Assembly: GCF_036785885.1 (NCBI RefSeq)
Contig: NC_092315.1
Span: forward strand, 21,554,026-21,618,025
Direction of reading: 5' to 3'
Source of the DNA: Coffea arabica
Lineage: Eukaryota > Streptophyta > Magnoliopsida > Gentianales > Rubiaceae
DNA length: 64,000 nt
Position 1 is the first letter of the stretch. Each line of letters starts with the position of its first letter. Positions 1-11,520 of this stretch are shown piece by piece. Position numbers and translations under genes: made by a program. The notes under the pieces are model-generated. The model ran no database searches. It worked only from the letters and a program-made list of their open reading frames with translations, and was not told where the DNA came from.

Positions 1-1231
1 CATTCCTCATTGCCCTTCCATAGAGAATAAAACCAGATCAACAGTGATTAGATACGATATATAATGGATAAGTTTACAAAAGCGAAGAGGTAAAAGGAAA
101 CGATTCTAACTACCAATTCTTCAGCTGCCTTGCATCTCCAACAGGCGGATCAATCAGAAGAACTGAATCGTTTCTAGTGGAGAGCGCAAGTCCTACGAGA
201 AAGAGGGATGTAAAGTACCTTAATAAACGAAACATGATATGAAATAAGCTAGAATGTATATAAATTGACAAGCAGCATAATTGATGATACCATTATAAGA
301 GACAACTCTGAGCCTGCGGCAAATAAGAATTGGGCGATTCTTTAACTGCTGTGTAAGATTCTTGCCTTCGGTTTCAACAAAGTTGTTCCAGAGAGATAAC
401 ACAACTGGCTGCAGTCTGCTTTGCAAAAAATATGGACGAAATCCTAATAAATCATAACGCATGCACTTGAATTCTTATTCTTAGATGCCACTTTGAAAAG
501 AAGCTACCAAGTACAGGAAAACAGTTTTTTAGAAACTCACTCCTCATTAATGATTACAAACCGCTGAACATATGAATCTTACGACTGAAGTTTGATTGGT
601 ACAGTGGACTGGACATCAATGACAACTCCGAGGACATCTGATGTTGAAAATTTAAAACAGTTAGGAGCTTGAAAGGAGCATCTGATAATTATAAAAAATG
701 TAACAGGTATGGAAGTTATCGTGGGATTACCAATAGTTTCACTCTTTGAATCCACAAAGAGCGGGAAGTCCTTAAAAGGTACGTAATCAAAGTGAAAAGG
801 TAAGACAGAACCATCTTCATCATCATCTTCCTCAACAACAGTTCGAGTGCTTATAACCCATTGGATGGTTATTCCATCAAAATGATATTTCTCGTCAATT
901 TCTCTCACCTCAGCATTGGAGATATGTTATTTCTTATACAACTGCAGCTTCGAACCCATCTTCTCAGTATCATTGTTGAAAAGGATACCCTGGACCCTAG
1001 AACCCTGTTAGCAAATAAGGTGAAATGGATTAGTCTAGGTTGGACCTTTGGTAAAGGTGTCAGAAGCAAGGAGGCTGAGGAAAAAACCTCTGAATCAGAT
1101 AGCACAAATTTTTGATATCTTGTCGGGCTAGTCTTGCCTGAACCAGGATGCATCTTTTCTTTGACAAAAACCTTGGCAGACCAATTTTGCATTTTTGGCT
1201 TGACATCAGCAATTTTCAGTAACTCAGACAT
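1..1231 (-). pseudogene. RPA1-like single-strand DNA-binding protein (RPA-B), damaged, 5' part of gene only
   Basis: Helitron-associated replication protein A large-subunit homologue, expected to bind the single-stranded transposition intermediate. Five exon-like blocks with GT/AG borders are visible on the minus strand: 1231-1088 (starts MSELLKIADV; OB-fold DBD-A), 1004-731, 637-583, about 470-291 (PVVLSLWNNF...RRLRVVSYN, the DBD-B start) and 192-114 (GLALSTRNDSVLLIDPP, the DBD-B end). The gene runs off the left edge, so a zinc-ribbon DBD-C cannot be judged. Block 2 contains an in-frame TAA at a usually aromatic position (KK-stop-HISNA). It starts about 130 bp downstream of the helicase gene, the usual order in plant Helitrons. 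Confidence 0.75.
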
Positions 1232-2084
1232 CCTAGAGGGAACAAGTTAATTACTTATAAGGGCCAAATACATTATAAGTATTTCGTTAAATGTTCAAAC
1301 AACATCAGTTTAAAAGAAAAAAGTGCAGATCGATAGAGAGTGAATCAAGAAGAGCTAACCAAGTCAAAAAAATGATGGTTTAGACAGCTGCAAAACCTCA
1401 CGATAAACAATATTTCTCGTTTTGCCACAAGACACAGAATCACTATAAGTCCCTGGTACAATGAGAACCTTGACTGCTGTAGATGTTTTTGCACGAGATA
1501 GAGCAACATACAGTTGTCCATGGGAAAAGACCGGTTCACGTAAATAAATTCCCACATAATCTAGTTTCTGACCTTAGGACTTATTAATAGTCATTGCAAA
1601 ACAAAGCTTAATTAGGAATTGAATCCTCTTGAAAGGAATACCATTCTTTTCATTATCAGCTGACTGAAGTGGAATCCTTGGAAGCAAAACCTTTTTGCCT
1701 CGATGCTGTCTAACGACAATCTCAGCACAAATTGTATTTTTCCTGAGCTCTTTACAGATTAGGCGAGTGCCATTGCAGAGGCCTTCAGCTGGGTTCAGAT
1801 TGCGCATCAAAATGATTGGACAGTTGTCCTTTAGGATTAATTTATGAGGAGGGAGGCCTTTTGGATTCAAAGAGTTAAGAAAATCTTCATAATCTCCTTG
1901 ATCTCGCTCATTAAGCGTTCTATCAGTGCTCGTATAAGTATAAGGCTGACCTGGGAACCGATCAATTATCATCTGGTTTATATCATCAACTACACTATTT
2001 ATTGCGGATAGGATACACCTATTTATCATTAGATAGGGGTCCAAGGAGTAAAGCCGCAAGTCTGAAAACATTGATTCTATTAAC

Positions 2085-2262
2085 CTGTGTGATCAAGGAG
2101 CTAGTCAAGACAAATACAATCTGTGGCAGGATAGCCTATGACGCTGTTATAATACGTAGCCGTACAGTTATCCCATAGGCGCATGCACATCAATACCAAC
2201 GAAAGTATTATAATGCAGCAACGTATGCTAATATATATAAAAGGCGTGAATTAGAAAGCAAC
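2085..2262 (-). other. Intron in Helitron-1 helicase coding sequence (178 bp)
   Basis: Minus-strand junction GACAG|GTTGCT ... CACACAG|GTTAATAG restores the helicase frame (NSLDR joined to LIESMFSDL). Helitron-2 is uninterrupted at the homologous point (SINALIDTVFPN), so this intron is present in only one of the two elements. Confidence 0.6.
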
Positions 2263-4851
2263 CTGTCAAGAGAATTATCCTTGCTATCATATGGCACTAA
2301 TATGTCGTTGCTTAGAGATATTCTCCCATCTTCGTCCTCAGGTTCAGTCCCTTCGCCCACTCTAAGAAGAAATTCTGAAAATGGTTTATCCAGAAGAGCT
2401 CACATATTCTCCGTTAGAATTGACAAAGCTGGCTTGAACTTGAATATCTCGTGTTGCATTCTAAATGACAGGGAGTGTTTGACGAAAGTCACCGCCAAAA
2501 ACGATGACTTTACCACCAAATGGTTTATCACTGTCCATGATATCCTTAAGGAGCAAATCAAATGCTTCACTGGTATCTCGCTTTGCCATTGAAGCTTCGT
2601 CCCACAGGATTAGCTTGGCCATGACAATCAGTTTAGCAGTCGAGTTCTGCTTACTGATCTGGCAAGTCCTAGTGTTTGATGCATCAAGAGGAATCTTAAA
2701 CCGCGAGTGCGCGGTTCTTCCTCCAGGAAGAATAGACGCTGCTATCCCGAATGATGCAACCGCCAATGCTATATGGCCTTGTGTCCGCAACGTAACAAGG
2801 AGGGCACGATACATAAAGGTTTTACCCGTTCCTCCAGGACCATCGACAAAGAAACTTTTGCCATCAGGTGAAAAGATGTCTGTCATAATAGCATTATATG
2901 CAGTTTGCTGACCAGCGTTCAATTGATAAACTGTTAGCAAATCATCATCTATAAAGGGAATATTTCGTTCACTTTCAATTTCCTTGGTCAAACGTTCATG
3001 GTCGGTAAACAGAAGATCATCAGGAACCAGATGGTAATCACCAATGCGTTTACCCATCTGCTCCAATGATCTATTTAGGTCATCAACACACATCTCCTAA
3101 TGTAAGCAGGATCATAGCCACTTGCAAGTCCACTTCTTTCGAAATCACCTGATAAGTCCCTCTCATATTTTTTCCATAAACTAATAGGATTGGAAGGAGC
3201 ACAAAAAACAAGTAACATGGCAAACAAGGCTCTAAGCGACCAAGGCATGTGAAATGTACTGGTTTCGTCAAGAGTGTCTTCTATATAGGCATCTGACTGA
3301 AGCAACCCTATTCGAAAGGCAGCTTCTCGATAGGAAGACGCAAGTTGTCCATTGACAGTGAGAAGGTGGTTAAATGACCTTGGCGCACGAATATGAGATA
3401 GGAGCAATCTTAGAAAGTATCGCTCACCTTCATTGGAACTAACGGTAACCACTCTTCCGATCACCTTTCTGCGCTTTCTGCGAGTCCATTTTTTCCTATC
3501 CGAATGCCAAAAAAGTGCTCTGGAAACTCCCGATATAGACATTTAAGCTTGCGTTCTGCTTACTTCGTCTATTCATGACAAAAAACTCAGTCAGCATCGT
3601 TTTTGAAAAAAACTGCACTGTTGATCAGATCTGACAGGTTCGAATTTCTGTGGAAAGAAACCATTTGTTCGCCAGGAAGATGTAGCTGAAGCGTGTAAAC
3701 AGAATGCGTCATTTCACTAATAGGGAATCTATAAATGCGCCACATCGCTTCAGCAGCTGCTATCCATCTAGCAGATTGGAATTCGTGGATCTCGTCTATA
3801 TCTTCCAAAACATCCTCAGAATGAATATGAAAACTGACTCGGTCATGTCCCTTGTACACATATTTGTACAAGTATTTGACCAGCTTAACAGTTGAGGAAA
3901 TCTCGACATTTAAGTGACAATCTATAAGAGCAAGAAGGTATGGAGTGTAGGGGACAACCCATCTATTGTCTAGATAATAATTTCTCACTCTAACAGATCG
4001 GTTATTCTACCTTCGCCTATAGTGAGGGTAGCCATCTTCAGAATGAGTAGTATGCTCAACATAATCCTTTAGATAACGATTCCTACACATTCCATTTCAC
4101 ATACAGACATTATCTTTGTTTAGTGACCCACAAGGGCCATGCATCATGTGTTTTATAACAAGGGAGTATAAGTAGCTTTGTTCTGTTGGGTCAGGCAGCT
4201 CGGCAGAAACCAGCCTGTCGTATGCTTCTAGACTAAGTGGCTTAGCATCTGGTTTCAAAATAACCAGCATGTGTGCATGAGGAAGGCCTCTTTTTTGGTG
4301 CTCAATTACATAAACAAAGGCTGCAACTTCACCAAAGAGGTTCTTCTTAACAATTTCTGTTCTAAGAACCTCAAATTTTGCAAAAACTCTAGCAACCAAA
4401 TCTGGCATATCCTGAGCCTTTTCTTCGTATTTCAAGTTATCTTGTATTTCTTTCCACATTGTGTTACAGTTCATAGTCAAGAACAGGTCCGATTTACCAA
4501 ATTTCTGAACCAAAGACATAACATCTAGATATCTACGCTTCATATCTCTCGGGCCACCAATGAAAGAGGCCGGAAGATATATCCTACGACCAACGTCATT
4601 CCCAGTACTACAGCCGATGGACATATCATCAATGACTCCTTTAAGTATCTCAGACCTAACCTCCTTTTGTTTTTTTCTATGAAAATTAAGCCTCGAAGTT
4701 TCAATTTTAACATAAACATCAACTGAGAACTGCTGTAACAACCTTCTTGCGTGTAAGAGCATCGACCTATCATCTTCTCTCATTTGGAACTTATAACAGT
4801 AATACTCTCTTGCCGACACAGTGTCTCGTTTTGCCTTCCCTTCTTCGGCCA

Positions 4852-4950
4852 CTGCAAGGGAAATAAAGGTAATAGAAATTGGTTTAATAGAAGGACCAAT
4901 GGGCAGGGAGCAGAAATAACGATATAGTTTTTTTAAGCACTTGAAAATAC
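4852..4950 (-). other. Intron in Helitron-1 Rep coding sequence (99 bp)
   Basis: Minus-strand donor G|GTATTT after LENAG and acceptor CTTGCAG|TGGCC. The intron is 99 bp, a multiple of three, with no stop in the Rep frame, so the genomic ORF reads straight through it. Its protein segment has no counterpart in the Helitron-2 Rep, which supports removal by splicing. Helitron-2 has an intron at the matching place (17032-17132). Confidence 0.7.
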
Positions 4951-6513
4951 CTGCATTTTCAAGAGCAATCAGATCAGAAGGTCCTTTTATAAGAGAAAAA
5001 TCTAGCATATCGTCCTCATCAGGTTTTCTTTTTCTTTTTCTTTTAGGCGGAATAGGCTTCTTTGGAATACCATGATACCACCTAGATTCCCCGTGAGGGA
5101 ACAAGAGCGGATACTGTAAGGGGTCATAACAAGCATAATAATGTTGTATCCTATGAGTGGTACTCGAATGGCTGTACACCTGAATGTGGACATTTTTTTC
5201 GAGATCCTGGTCATCGGTCTCGGTCCAAATCGCAGCTACTTGAGAAGTAGCTGGAAGGTTATATACTCGCTGGTCCAAACCTGGATCAGAATTGAGTATG
5301 ATCCTATGTTTCTCAAGCTGAGGAACCTCACGAAGACTCCTAAAGAACCCAGTATAAGGATTCCTCTGAAGTACGTGCATTAGAAATTCAAGAGTGTTCC
5401 CACGTGAACGGGGCGAGTCCTGAAGCCTCAGCGAGAGCTCTTCATCATAGTCATAGAATAACAACTGAATACCAGTAGGAGGAGAGGCTGAAGGCAAAAG
5501 GCTGTTAAGCAAGTGATAGACCTGACCCTGAACGCGAAATGTGTAAATTCCATGGCTATTTTTTGTGAGGTTTCTATCGTATTTTGCAACAAAGGTAGTA
5601 AAAACAAGATTGTTGTTAATCGTGCGAATATTTCTCTGGAATTCTGTACTTTCCTCATCTGTCCCAGTGAAAAGGCGAATGAGATCATAAGGCAGCGCAT
5701 GCTATACAAGTGAAACCCCCCCGTTCGAGCAACAAAAACCCAGAGGTTCAAGATAGAACCTCTTTGCACTACAATGTCGACAATGTGGTACATCAGGAAG
5801 AGTCAGAGGCTTAGTTGGAATTTTCTCTAAGTGGGACCATTTCGCGGTGTATGGCTTTGATCTCTTGGCAGGCCGTCCTTGTTGAACAGGTCTGGCCGGT
5901 GAAGAACCAGGCAGAGCAGCTGTTAAGTAGGAAGGGCCTTCTTGAGAAACAACACTATCAGAAGCTGACAAGAACAAAAAGAAGTAGATAAAAACCCTGG
6001 AACGAGCGAAACATTGTATGAAAAGGGAAAAAGAAAAGACAAGCAGGGAAAGGAACAACGAGAAAAGAAAAATTAAGTATTCCAAGTTGTTTGGCTAGCA
6101 GGAGGAGAGAATAGGTATCGAGGCAAAAGCAGACCTCCAGGAGCTAGAAGTGAAGGCTGAGGCGAAGGAACAGAAAAAACAGATTGTTGAGATAGAATAG
6201 TTATATTAGTAGATGGTTGGATAGCAGTAGAAGCGAGTAGCTGGTCCGCTGGACGAGATAAGACTGCACCGCTAGTGTCAATTTTAGATCTAGAAATGTA
6301 TCCCTTCCTGTTCTATTCAAATTTTTTCAGCTGACATACTATCGGCGAAGGAACATGAACAGGAGATGATTGCGCTCTCTGTTCAGCATACTTTTCTCTC
6401 CTACGACGTAGAATTTCATCTCTTAAATGCTGTGGCATTTCAGCATAACTTTTGCGGCGGGCCGCATTACGATCCATAAAGGCAAACCTTAATAGGTCAT
6501 CAGTTGCAAACAA

Positions 6514-8245
6514 AAGAAATATGAAAAAAAGATAGCTGGAGCAGGGATGTAGAAGGAAGAGACAGGCTGCTACAAAATGCTATACAGTCGCTTAACTCTT
6601 AACATACTATCAAAGAGGCTAAAAATGTAGGCATAACAAAGGAACAAAAAAACCAATTGTCTATCAGGCAACCAGCTTAAAGCAAGAGAAAAAGTAGACG
6701 TCGAGCTGCAAAGGGGAGGAAAAAGGGGGAAAAAAAACATAGCTGGACAAGGGAGTTAAAAGTGACAAGCAATCTAGTAACAAGCTATATACCATCATTG
6801 TATTGCTAATAGGAAAAATATTAAAAACACAGCCATATGGGAAAAGCAGAAAAAACCAAAAAATACTTCAAACAAGAAAAGGAAGCTGCCAGAAACAAAT
6901 AAATACCAGCTACAAAGAGGAAAAAAAAAGAACTGGTTTGAAAAGTTCGAAAAAGTAGACATGCAAAAGAATGCATGAAACAAGGAGGGCTGCATGGCAA
7001 GCATGAGATGGTAGAAAGAACCAATAAGAAAATGTATGTACCTAAAAGCCAACAGAGGCAAATGTAAAACCTGATAGACTTGTAAAGCAGGAACACGAAC
7101 AGCAGTAGAATGCAGAGGAACACCCACAGAGGCTTCTTCAAGTCGGCAACTGAGAAGGGGGAAAAAAAAGGAAAAAAGAGTCAGGCTTTCCCTGTGAACA
7201 AGGAGCTAAAAAAGAAAATGCTAGTTTACTGGAAGCGAAAAAATTAGCGCAAGTGATAGTAGGTACCGCAGAGAGTATATTCACTGGAGAGAGGCGCAGC
7301 ACAGGCAAAGTTGGAAGAGTTTTTTCGTCCTCGCAGAAAGAGCAAGTGGAAACGATAGGAGAAACAATAGTAAGAAGGATAGTGGTGAATGTAATAAGGA
7401 GGAGGAAAAAGGATAAAGGCTAACGTAGCAATACAAACGCACCTGCCATAACATGAAAGCAGATGGCAGCCAAGCACAAATATAGTAATCCTCGGTAGCA
7501 AAGTTCCAAAGGGCAGAAGCTCTTTTGTGCTGCAGCAAGCGGGCGGCCCTGCAGCTACGTGAAAATAGAAAGTTTTTTCGAATTGCATTTAATGTGGCAA
7601 AAAATATATATACGAACACCTCTCTACAAAGCAAACAAACAGACAAGCACTGCATGATGTATCAGGAAAAAGGGCAAAAGAAAAAAGAACGAGGCAGGGA
7701 CGTTTTGTGATAGAAAAGTTTGAAATCCGATCCAAAGCATATGCACAGAGTCAACGGGCTATAACACACACCCCCTCCCGGCGCATATGGGTTTGTTTTT
7801 TAGCATAAGCGATTTTTTTCCACGGAGGACAAAAATAATAAGTTTTCATTCTAATTCATTTTTCCCAACTAATCGGCCAAATAATTCTCCTTTTATTGGC
7901 TGAACAATCGATAACAGCGGGAACAATTTTTTTTGTGCTGCTCTTCCTCTATATAGACGGACATTAAAGGCAACTAATTTCTTAGGAAGTGTTTTTTTTT
8001 TGTATTGCGCTCAAAGGAATCCAGATTGCGTTTACCAATTCTGCCTGGGAGATTCAGATAATTTTTAAAGCACAAGTAAATAAAAAGCGAAGCCGATATG
8101 GCAATACAAAAGGCTCGCTTGACGGAATAATTGGTCCTTGCGAAAGATATAGAGCATTACATCACAACAAAAGCCCATCATAAACAAAGTCACTGGTAGG
8201 TGCACAAAGGAACCTAAACTCTAAGGACATCAGGAAAAACACATT
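6514..8245. other. Non-coding stretch, strongly purine-rich on the plus strand
   Basis: Lies between RPA-A and the Rep/helicase gene of Helitron-1. The plus strand is dominated by A/G runs (AAAAAGG-type tracts), so the minus strand is pyrimidine-rich, like introns or 5' leaders of the minus-strand genes. ORFs here are low-complexity Phe/Leu/Cys/Ser-rich translations of that bias and are not supported as genes. Confidence 0.5.
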
Positions 8246-10328
8246 TTACATTCCAACAGATGCAGCTCCTCCAACCAAATAAGACGTAACAACTGTAAAC
8301 CTAATTCCAGTTACTCTAATGAATCCAGGAGAACGCTTAACATAGCATAACAATTCTTTTCCATCAAGAGTATCAGCAACTCGGAGGTTTAGGCTAACAC
8401 CTTGCAACAGGCAAAAAAGGAATAGAAAAATATGCGTGTCATATATACTGCGAAATGGACAAGCAAGCACAAATAACCAAACTAAAGCGCACCTCATATT
8501 TCGATTGGCTCAACTGGTATGCAGTAAAGCCAATCAGTTTCTCAGCTTCGTAACCCAAAGCAACAACACTGATGGAAGCAGTAGCATCAGCAATATCCAA
8601 CTTAACACGCGCTCTGAGGATAAAAGATACATCAAACCTTGTTAAAGGAGGCACCAGGTAGGAAATAAATTCATTAGTTCCAAGCGAATAGAAGCGAGGG
8701 CAAACCAAAAAGTAGCATTACCGCACCTAGGAAAAGTATAAAGATCCTTGAGGCAGGCAATACAAGAGATTCCTAGAGTCCCAATAAAATTGTTAGGTGC
8801 AAAATAATATGGACAGGCCAAATTCCATAGCCTGTGTAAGCGATCAACAATAACTCGGCCCTTAATCCATGCAGAACTTATAGGCTGGAAAAAACGGAAC
8901 AAGTGGTGTCACAATAATAGGGAAAAAGTTTTAAAAAAAGTAAAAGAATATCAGAAGGGAAGGGTCCCTAACAAAATGAGTTGTTGTGGCAACACTGGAA
9001 ATGGTGGCCAGCATGGTGTCACCAACAGGAGGGAGAAGTAGGAGGGGATTACAGTATTTCTTCTCCAAAACCGAAGTCATTACTTCAGAACAATTATGAC
9101 GGTACCTATAAAGAGACAAATAGAAAGCAGTAATAATAAGTTGAGGTGGTCACCAGTTAGAGGGGGATTTTTTTTTTCTTGGTTCTCAAAAATGCAAAAA
9201 GCAGGACTAGATAACCATCGTGCAAGATGCGTAGCTTCTTGAATTTGGGGGGAAACCAAAACAACGGAAGTAGCTTTAGTACAAAGGGACAAATCTGGAA
9301 GGAAGTAAAAAAGAAAAGATAATAAGCAACAGAACAAAAAAAGGGAAACTAACATAGGTGTAGGCATAAGCATCCGAAACTCACAGTTGTCGGTCTTCAC
9401 TCTGACTCTAATACCAATAATAACTGGCTTCGATTCAGTGGATCTCATTGCATTCACTATAGATCCTCCCTCCTCAGACTCAATCTCCCCGATCAGTGTC
9501 AAAAGAATAGGCATATTATTGGAGGGAAAATAGAAAGCAAATGTTAAAAGCAAATCGGTACAAGGACAAGAGAAAAACAACCAGGAGCATTAGTATGGAG
9601 AAAAACCTCTGATTGGCAACAACATAGTCCCTGGAAACAACAGAAAGAACCTCAGAGCGCGATTCCTTCACAGGCAAAGCGTACAAAACAACACCCATCA
9701 TGTCTATCAAAGAGCAAAGCCATAAGAGTTAATGACAAGTAGTGTGAACTACAAAAAGGTAAAATGCAAAAAGTAGCATAAAAGAACCGAGGGGAAACGG
9801 CTCACTTATAGAGATCTGGCTATCAGCAAAATGCTGGAAGGAGGTGAAGGGGGTAAGATCGAAATAAGGCGGAAAGGTCAGCGTTTTGGGCTCAAAGACC
9901 TCTTTGATCAGGGTAGCACTGTTTATAATCCAAAAGAAGCGATACAAATCGGGCGGAGCAGGTCTGGGAATTTCTTCAACAGCAGCATCACTTATGCAGT
10001 ACTTTTTGAAAGGGAAAAGCAAACCTTCAATGTGAGAAACATTATCATTAAAGGCGACAGGAAAAAACTTTACACCCTATCCATCACAAGATAAAAAGCA
10101 GTTGGGGGGGGGGAATTAGCTACATGTGAGCGGGGAGAAATAATAAAACAATAACATAATCAAAAGGAAGCGTATGTGTGAATCAGCAAAGACGAAGCGG
10201 CGATACATCTTGGATGCATGAGCTGCATAGGTCGTTTTAAGATGAGAAGCCTCGATAACTTGGATGACAGAAGTCCAACGGGGCAGGGAGCTATGGACCT
10301 CAGAGACGCGCAAAGGCTCGACGGTCAT
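8246..10328 (-). CDS. RPA1-like protein (RPA-A) with DBD-A, DBD-B and zinc-ribbon-like DBD-C, about nine exons
   Basis: Replication protein A large-subunit homologue on the same strand as Helitron-1, upstream of Rep/helicase. Exon-like blocks on the minus strand are 10328-~10180 (MTVEPLRVSEV; DBD-A), 10076-9806 (LLFPFKKYCISDA), 9703-9607 (DMMGVVLYALPV...RDYVVANQR), ~9520-9385 (GEIESEEGG, DBD-B), 9294-9216 (LSLCTKATSVVLVSPQIQEA), ~9105-8960, 8884-8727 (AWIKGRVIVDR..., C-x2-Y/C-x2-C remnant), ~8639-8493 (EAEKLIGFTA) and 8400-8246 (stop). I found no in-frame stop in these blocks, unlike RPA-B. The borders of exons 1, 4 and 6 are uncertain. It could be a captured or co-opted host RPA1 paralogue or an original Helitron gene. 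Confidence 0.7.
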
Positions 10329-10457
10329 CTGAAAACGAAAACAGAAACAAGGGCAAGCTGAGGAAAGCCTAAATTCATCAAGGAATGAAAGGTAGGAGAA
10401 AAACAACCTAGGTTCATATAGAGAAAGGAAATGCGTAGCAGGATTTAGAAAAAGGGG

Positions 10458-10465
10458 AATACAGC
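10458..10465. repeat. 8-bp target-site duplication of hAT MITE, left (AATACAGC)
   Basis: AATACAGC immediately precedes the element and is repeated exactly at 11069-11076. Confidence 0.85.
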
Positions 10466-11068
10466 TAGAGCTGTTAAACGAACCGAGCTGTTCGGTAGCT
10501 CGGTTGGTTTCGACTCGTTCGTGTTCGTGAAAGGCTCGTTCGAAATCTTAAACGAACCGAGTTCGAACGAATTTTTTTGTTCGATTAATAATCGAGCGAA
10601 CACGAACATGTTCGCGAGTTTTAACGAACGTTCGCGAACATGGACATAATTATCATTTGATAAATTTTAGGATTAATTTTATGGCTGGACTTTTATATTT
10701 GGAGGGCAAATTGCTTTGTTTTATTTGTTATTTTTATGTTAATGTTAGTTATATAGTTAATGAATAATAGAATTTAGTCACTTAGTGCTTTAATTGTTTT
10801 TGAGAATGGTTAATAATTTGCATGGCATATTTAAGGCTTAAAATAATTTGGATTCGAGCATTTCGAGCATGTTCGCGAACGGCTCATTTATGTTAAACGA
10901 GTCGAATACAAACTCGAACTCGAACACGAATTTTGCTTAACGAGCCGAACACGAACACAGGTTTGGAGTTCGAAAATTAACGAACGAACACGAACGTTGT
11001 TCGAACTGCTTAACGAACAGAGCTCAAACATGAGATACTCGGTTCGATTCGGTTCATTTACAGCTCTA
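10466..11068. mobile_element. hAT-type non-autonomous element (MITE), 603 bp
   Basis: Imperfect terminal inverted repeats TAGAGCTGTTAAACGAACCG and, reversed at the far end, TAGAGCTGTAAATGAACCGA, flanked by a perfect 8-bp duplication, the hAT hallmark. Both subterminal regions (about 10470-10650 and 10850-11060) are crowded with CGAAC/GTTCG motifs in both orientations, resembling transposase-binding arrays. The ~200-bp AT-rich centre has no coding potential. Confidence 0.9.
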
Positions 11069-11076
11069 AATACAGC
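11069..11076. repeat. 8-bp target-site duplication of hAT MITE, right (AATACAGC)
   Basis: Exact match to 10458-10465. Confidence 0.85.
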
Positions 11077-11520
11077 GAAAGAATGAAAAAGAAAGCATAG
11101 TCCAAATGGGCAACAGGATTAAAGAGCTGATAACGCAACATCAAGCACGCAAACTAACAGAGGAACAAGTAGTTAAGCTTACAACCGTAGGCTAAAACTA
11201 ACAGAGGAAAAGAAAGCTCACTGGACAGGAAGAATAGCAAAAGAGCAGCACAACACAAAACAGCTTCAATACGCAGTTTAGACAAAAAATGTATATGTGG
11301 GTATGAGGGAGAGAAAACATAATGAAACAATTTAGAGATAGTGCATTAAGTTTGTGTATTTGTGTGCGTGAGTGTGTGCGGGTTTGCATATGTGTCAAAC
11401 AATAGGAGAACAAAAAATGCACGAAAATGTGTTATATGTGTGAGAAGGGTAGTACGTATAGTCAATTCAGAAAATTCAGTGCGAAAGTTTTACATAAAAT
11501 TTTATAAACAAATCAAACAG
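11077..11520. other. No gene seen
   Basis: A-rich sequence with a GT/TG-rich patch near 11350-11400. No supported coding or RNA feature. A fragment near 11215-11240 (CTCACTGGACAGGAAGAA) recurs at 12718 and is similar at 12950. Confidence 0.5.

Larger units (their letters stand above)
1364..6477 (-). pseudogene. Helitron-1 Rep/helicase (HUH nicking domain plus PIF1-like helicase), interrupted
   Basis: Rolling-circle transposase. The likely start is at 6477 (MDRNAARRKS, basic N-terminus), followed by a Ser/Pro-rich stretch and an intron ending near 5966. A CxxC zinc finger (CRHC...GFCC) follows near 5.73 kb. The Rep core at 5512-4097 has the HUH motif GLPHAHMLVIL (HAH at 4271-4279), and the Tyr motif KYLYKYVYKGHD is at 3843-3885. 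The helicase has Walker A GPGGTGKT near 2.83 kb, Walker B LILWDEA, and C-terminal motifs [11 protein letters not shown]. Introns are at 4852-4950 and 2085-2262. Breaks include a frameshift in a G-run near 5718, stops near 4099 and 4005, frameshifts around 3540-3600 and 3090, a stop and frameshift in 2380-2461, and a CAA-to-TAA type stop near 1577. Confidence 0.88.
1..10440 (-). mobile_element. Helitron-1, decayed, left end outside the window
   Basis: A minus-strand Helitron region is recognised by its Rep/helicase gene, with RPA-like genes on the same strand both upstream and downstream. Its 3' end (CTRR plus hairpin) is not visible and should lie left of base 1. I could not place the 5' end with confidence; it lies somewhere between 10.4 and 13.43 kb. 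The coding parts are interrupted by stops and frameshifts. Its proteins differ clearly from those of Helitron-2, so the two are separate lineages rather than a duplication. Confidence 0.75.

Noticed and set aside
6795..7655. Several Phe/Leu/Cys-rich minus-strand ORFs looking like membrane proteins
   Set aside because: They come from the pyrimidine-rich minus strand; overlapping frames give equally hydrophobic products.
10466..11068. Many short GTTCG/CGAAC repeats suggesting a CRISPR-like array
   Set aside because: Irregular spacing, both orientations, and the region is delimited by hAT terminal repeats with an 8-bp duplication.
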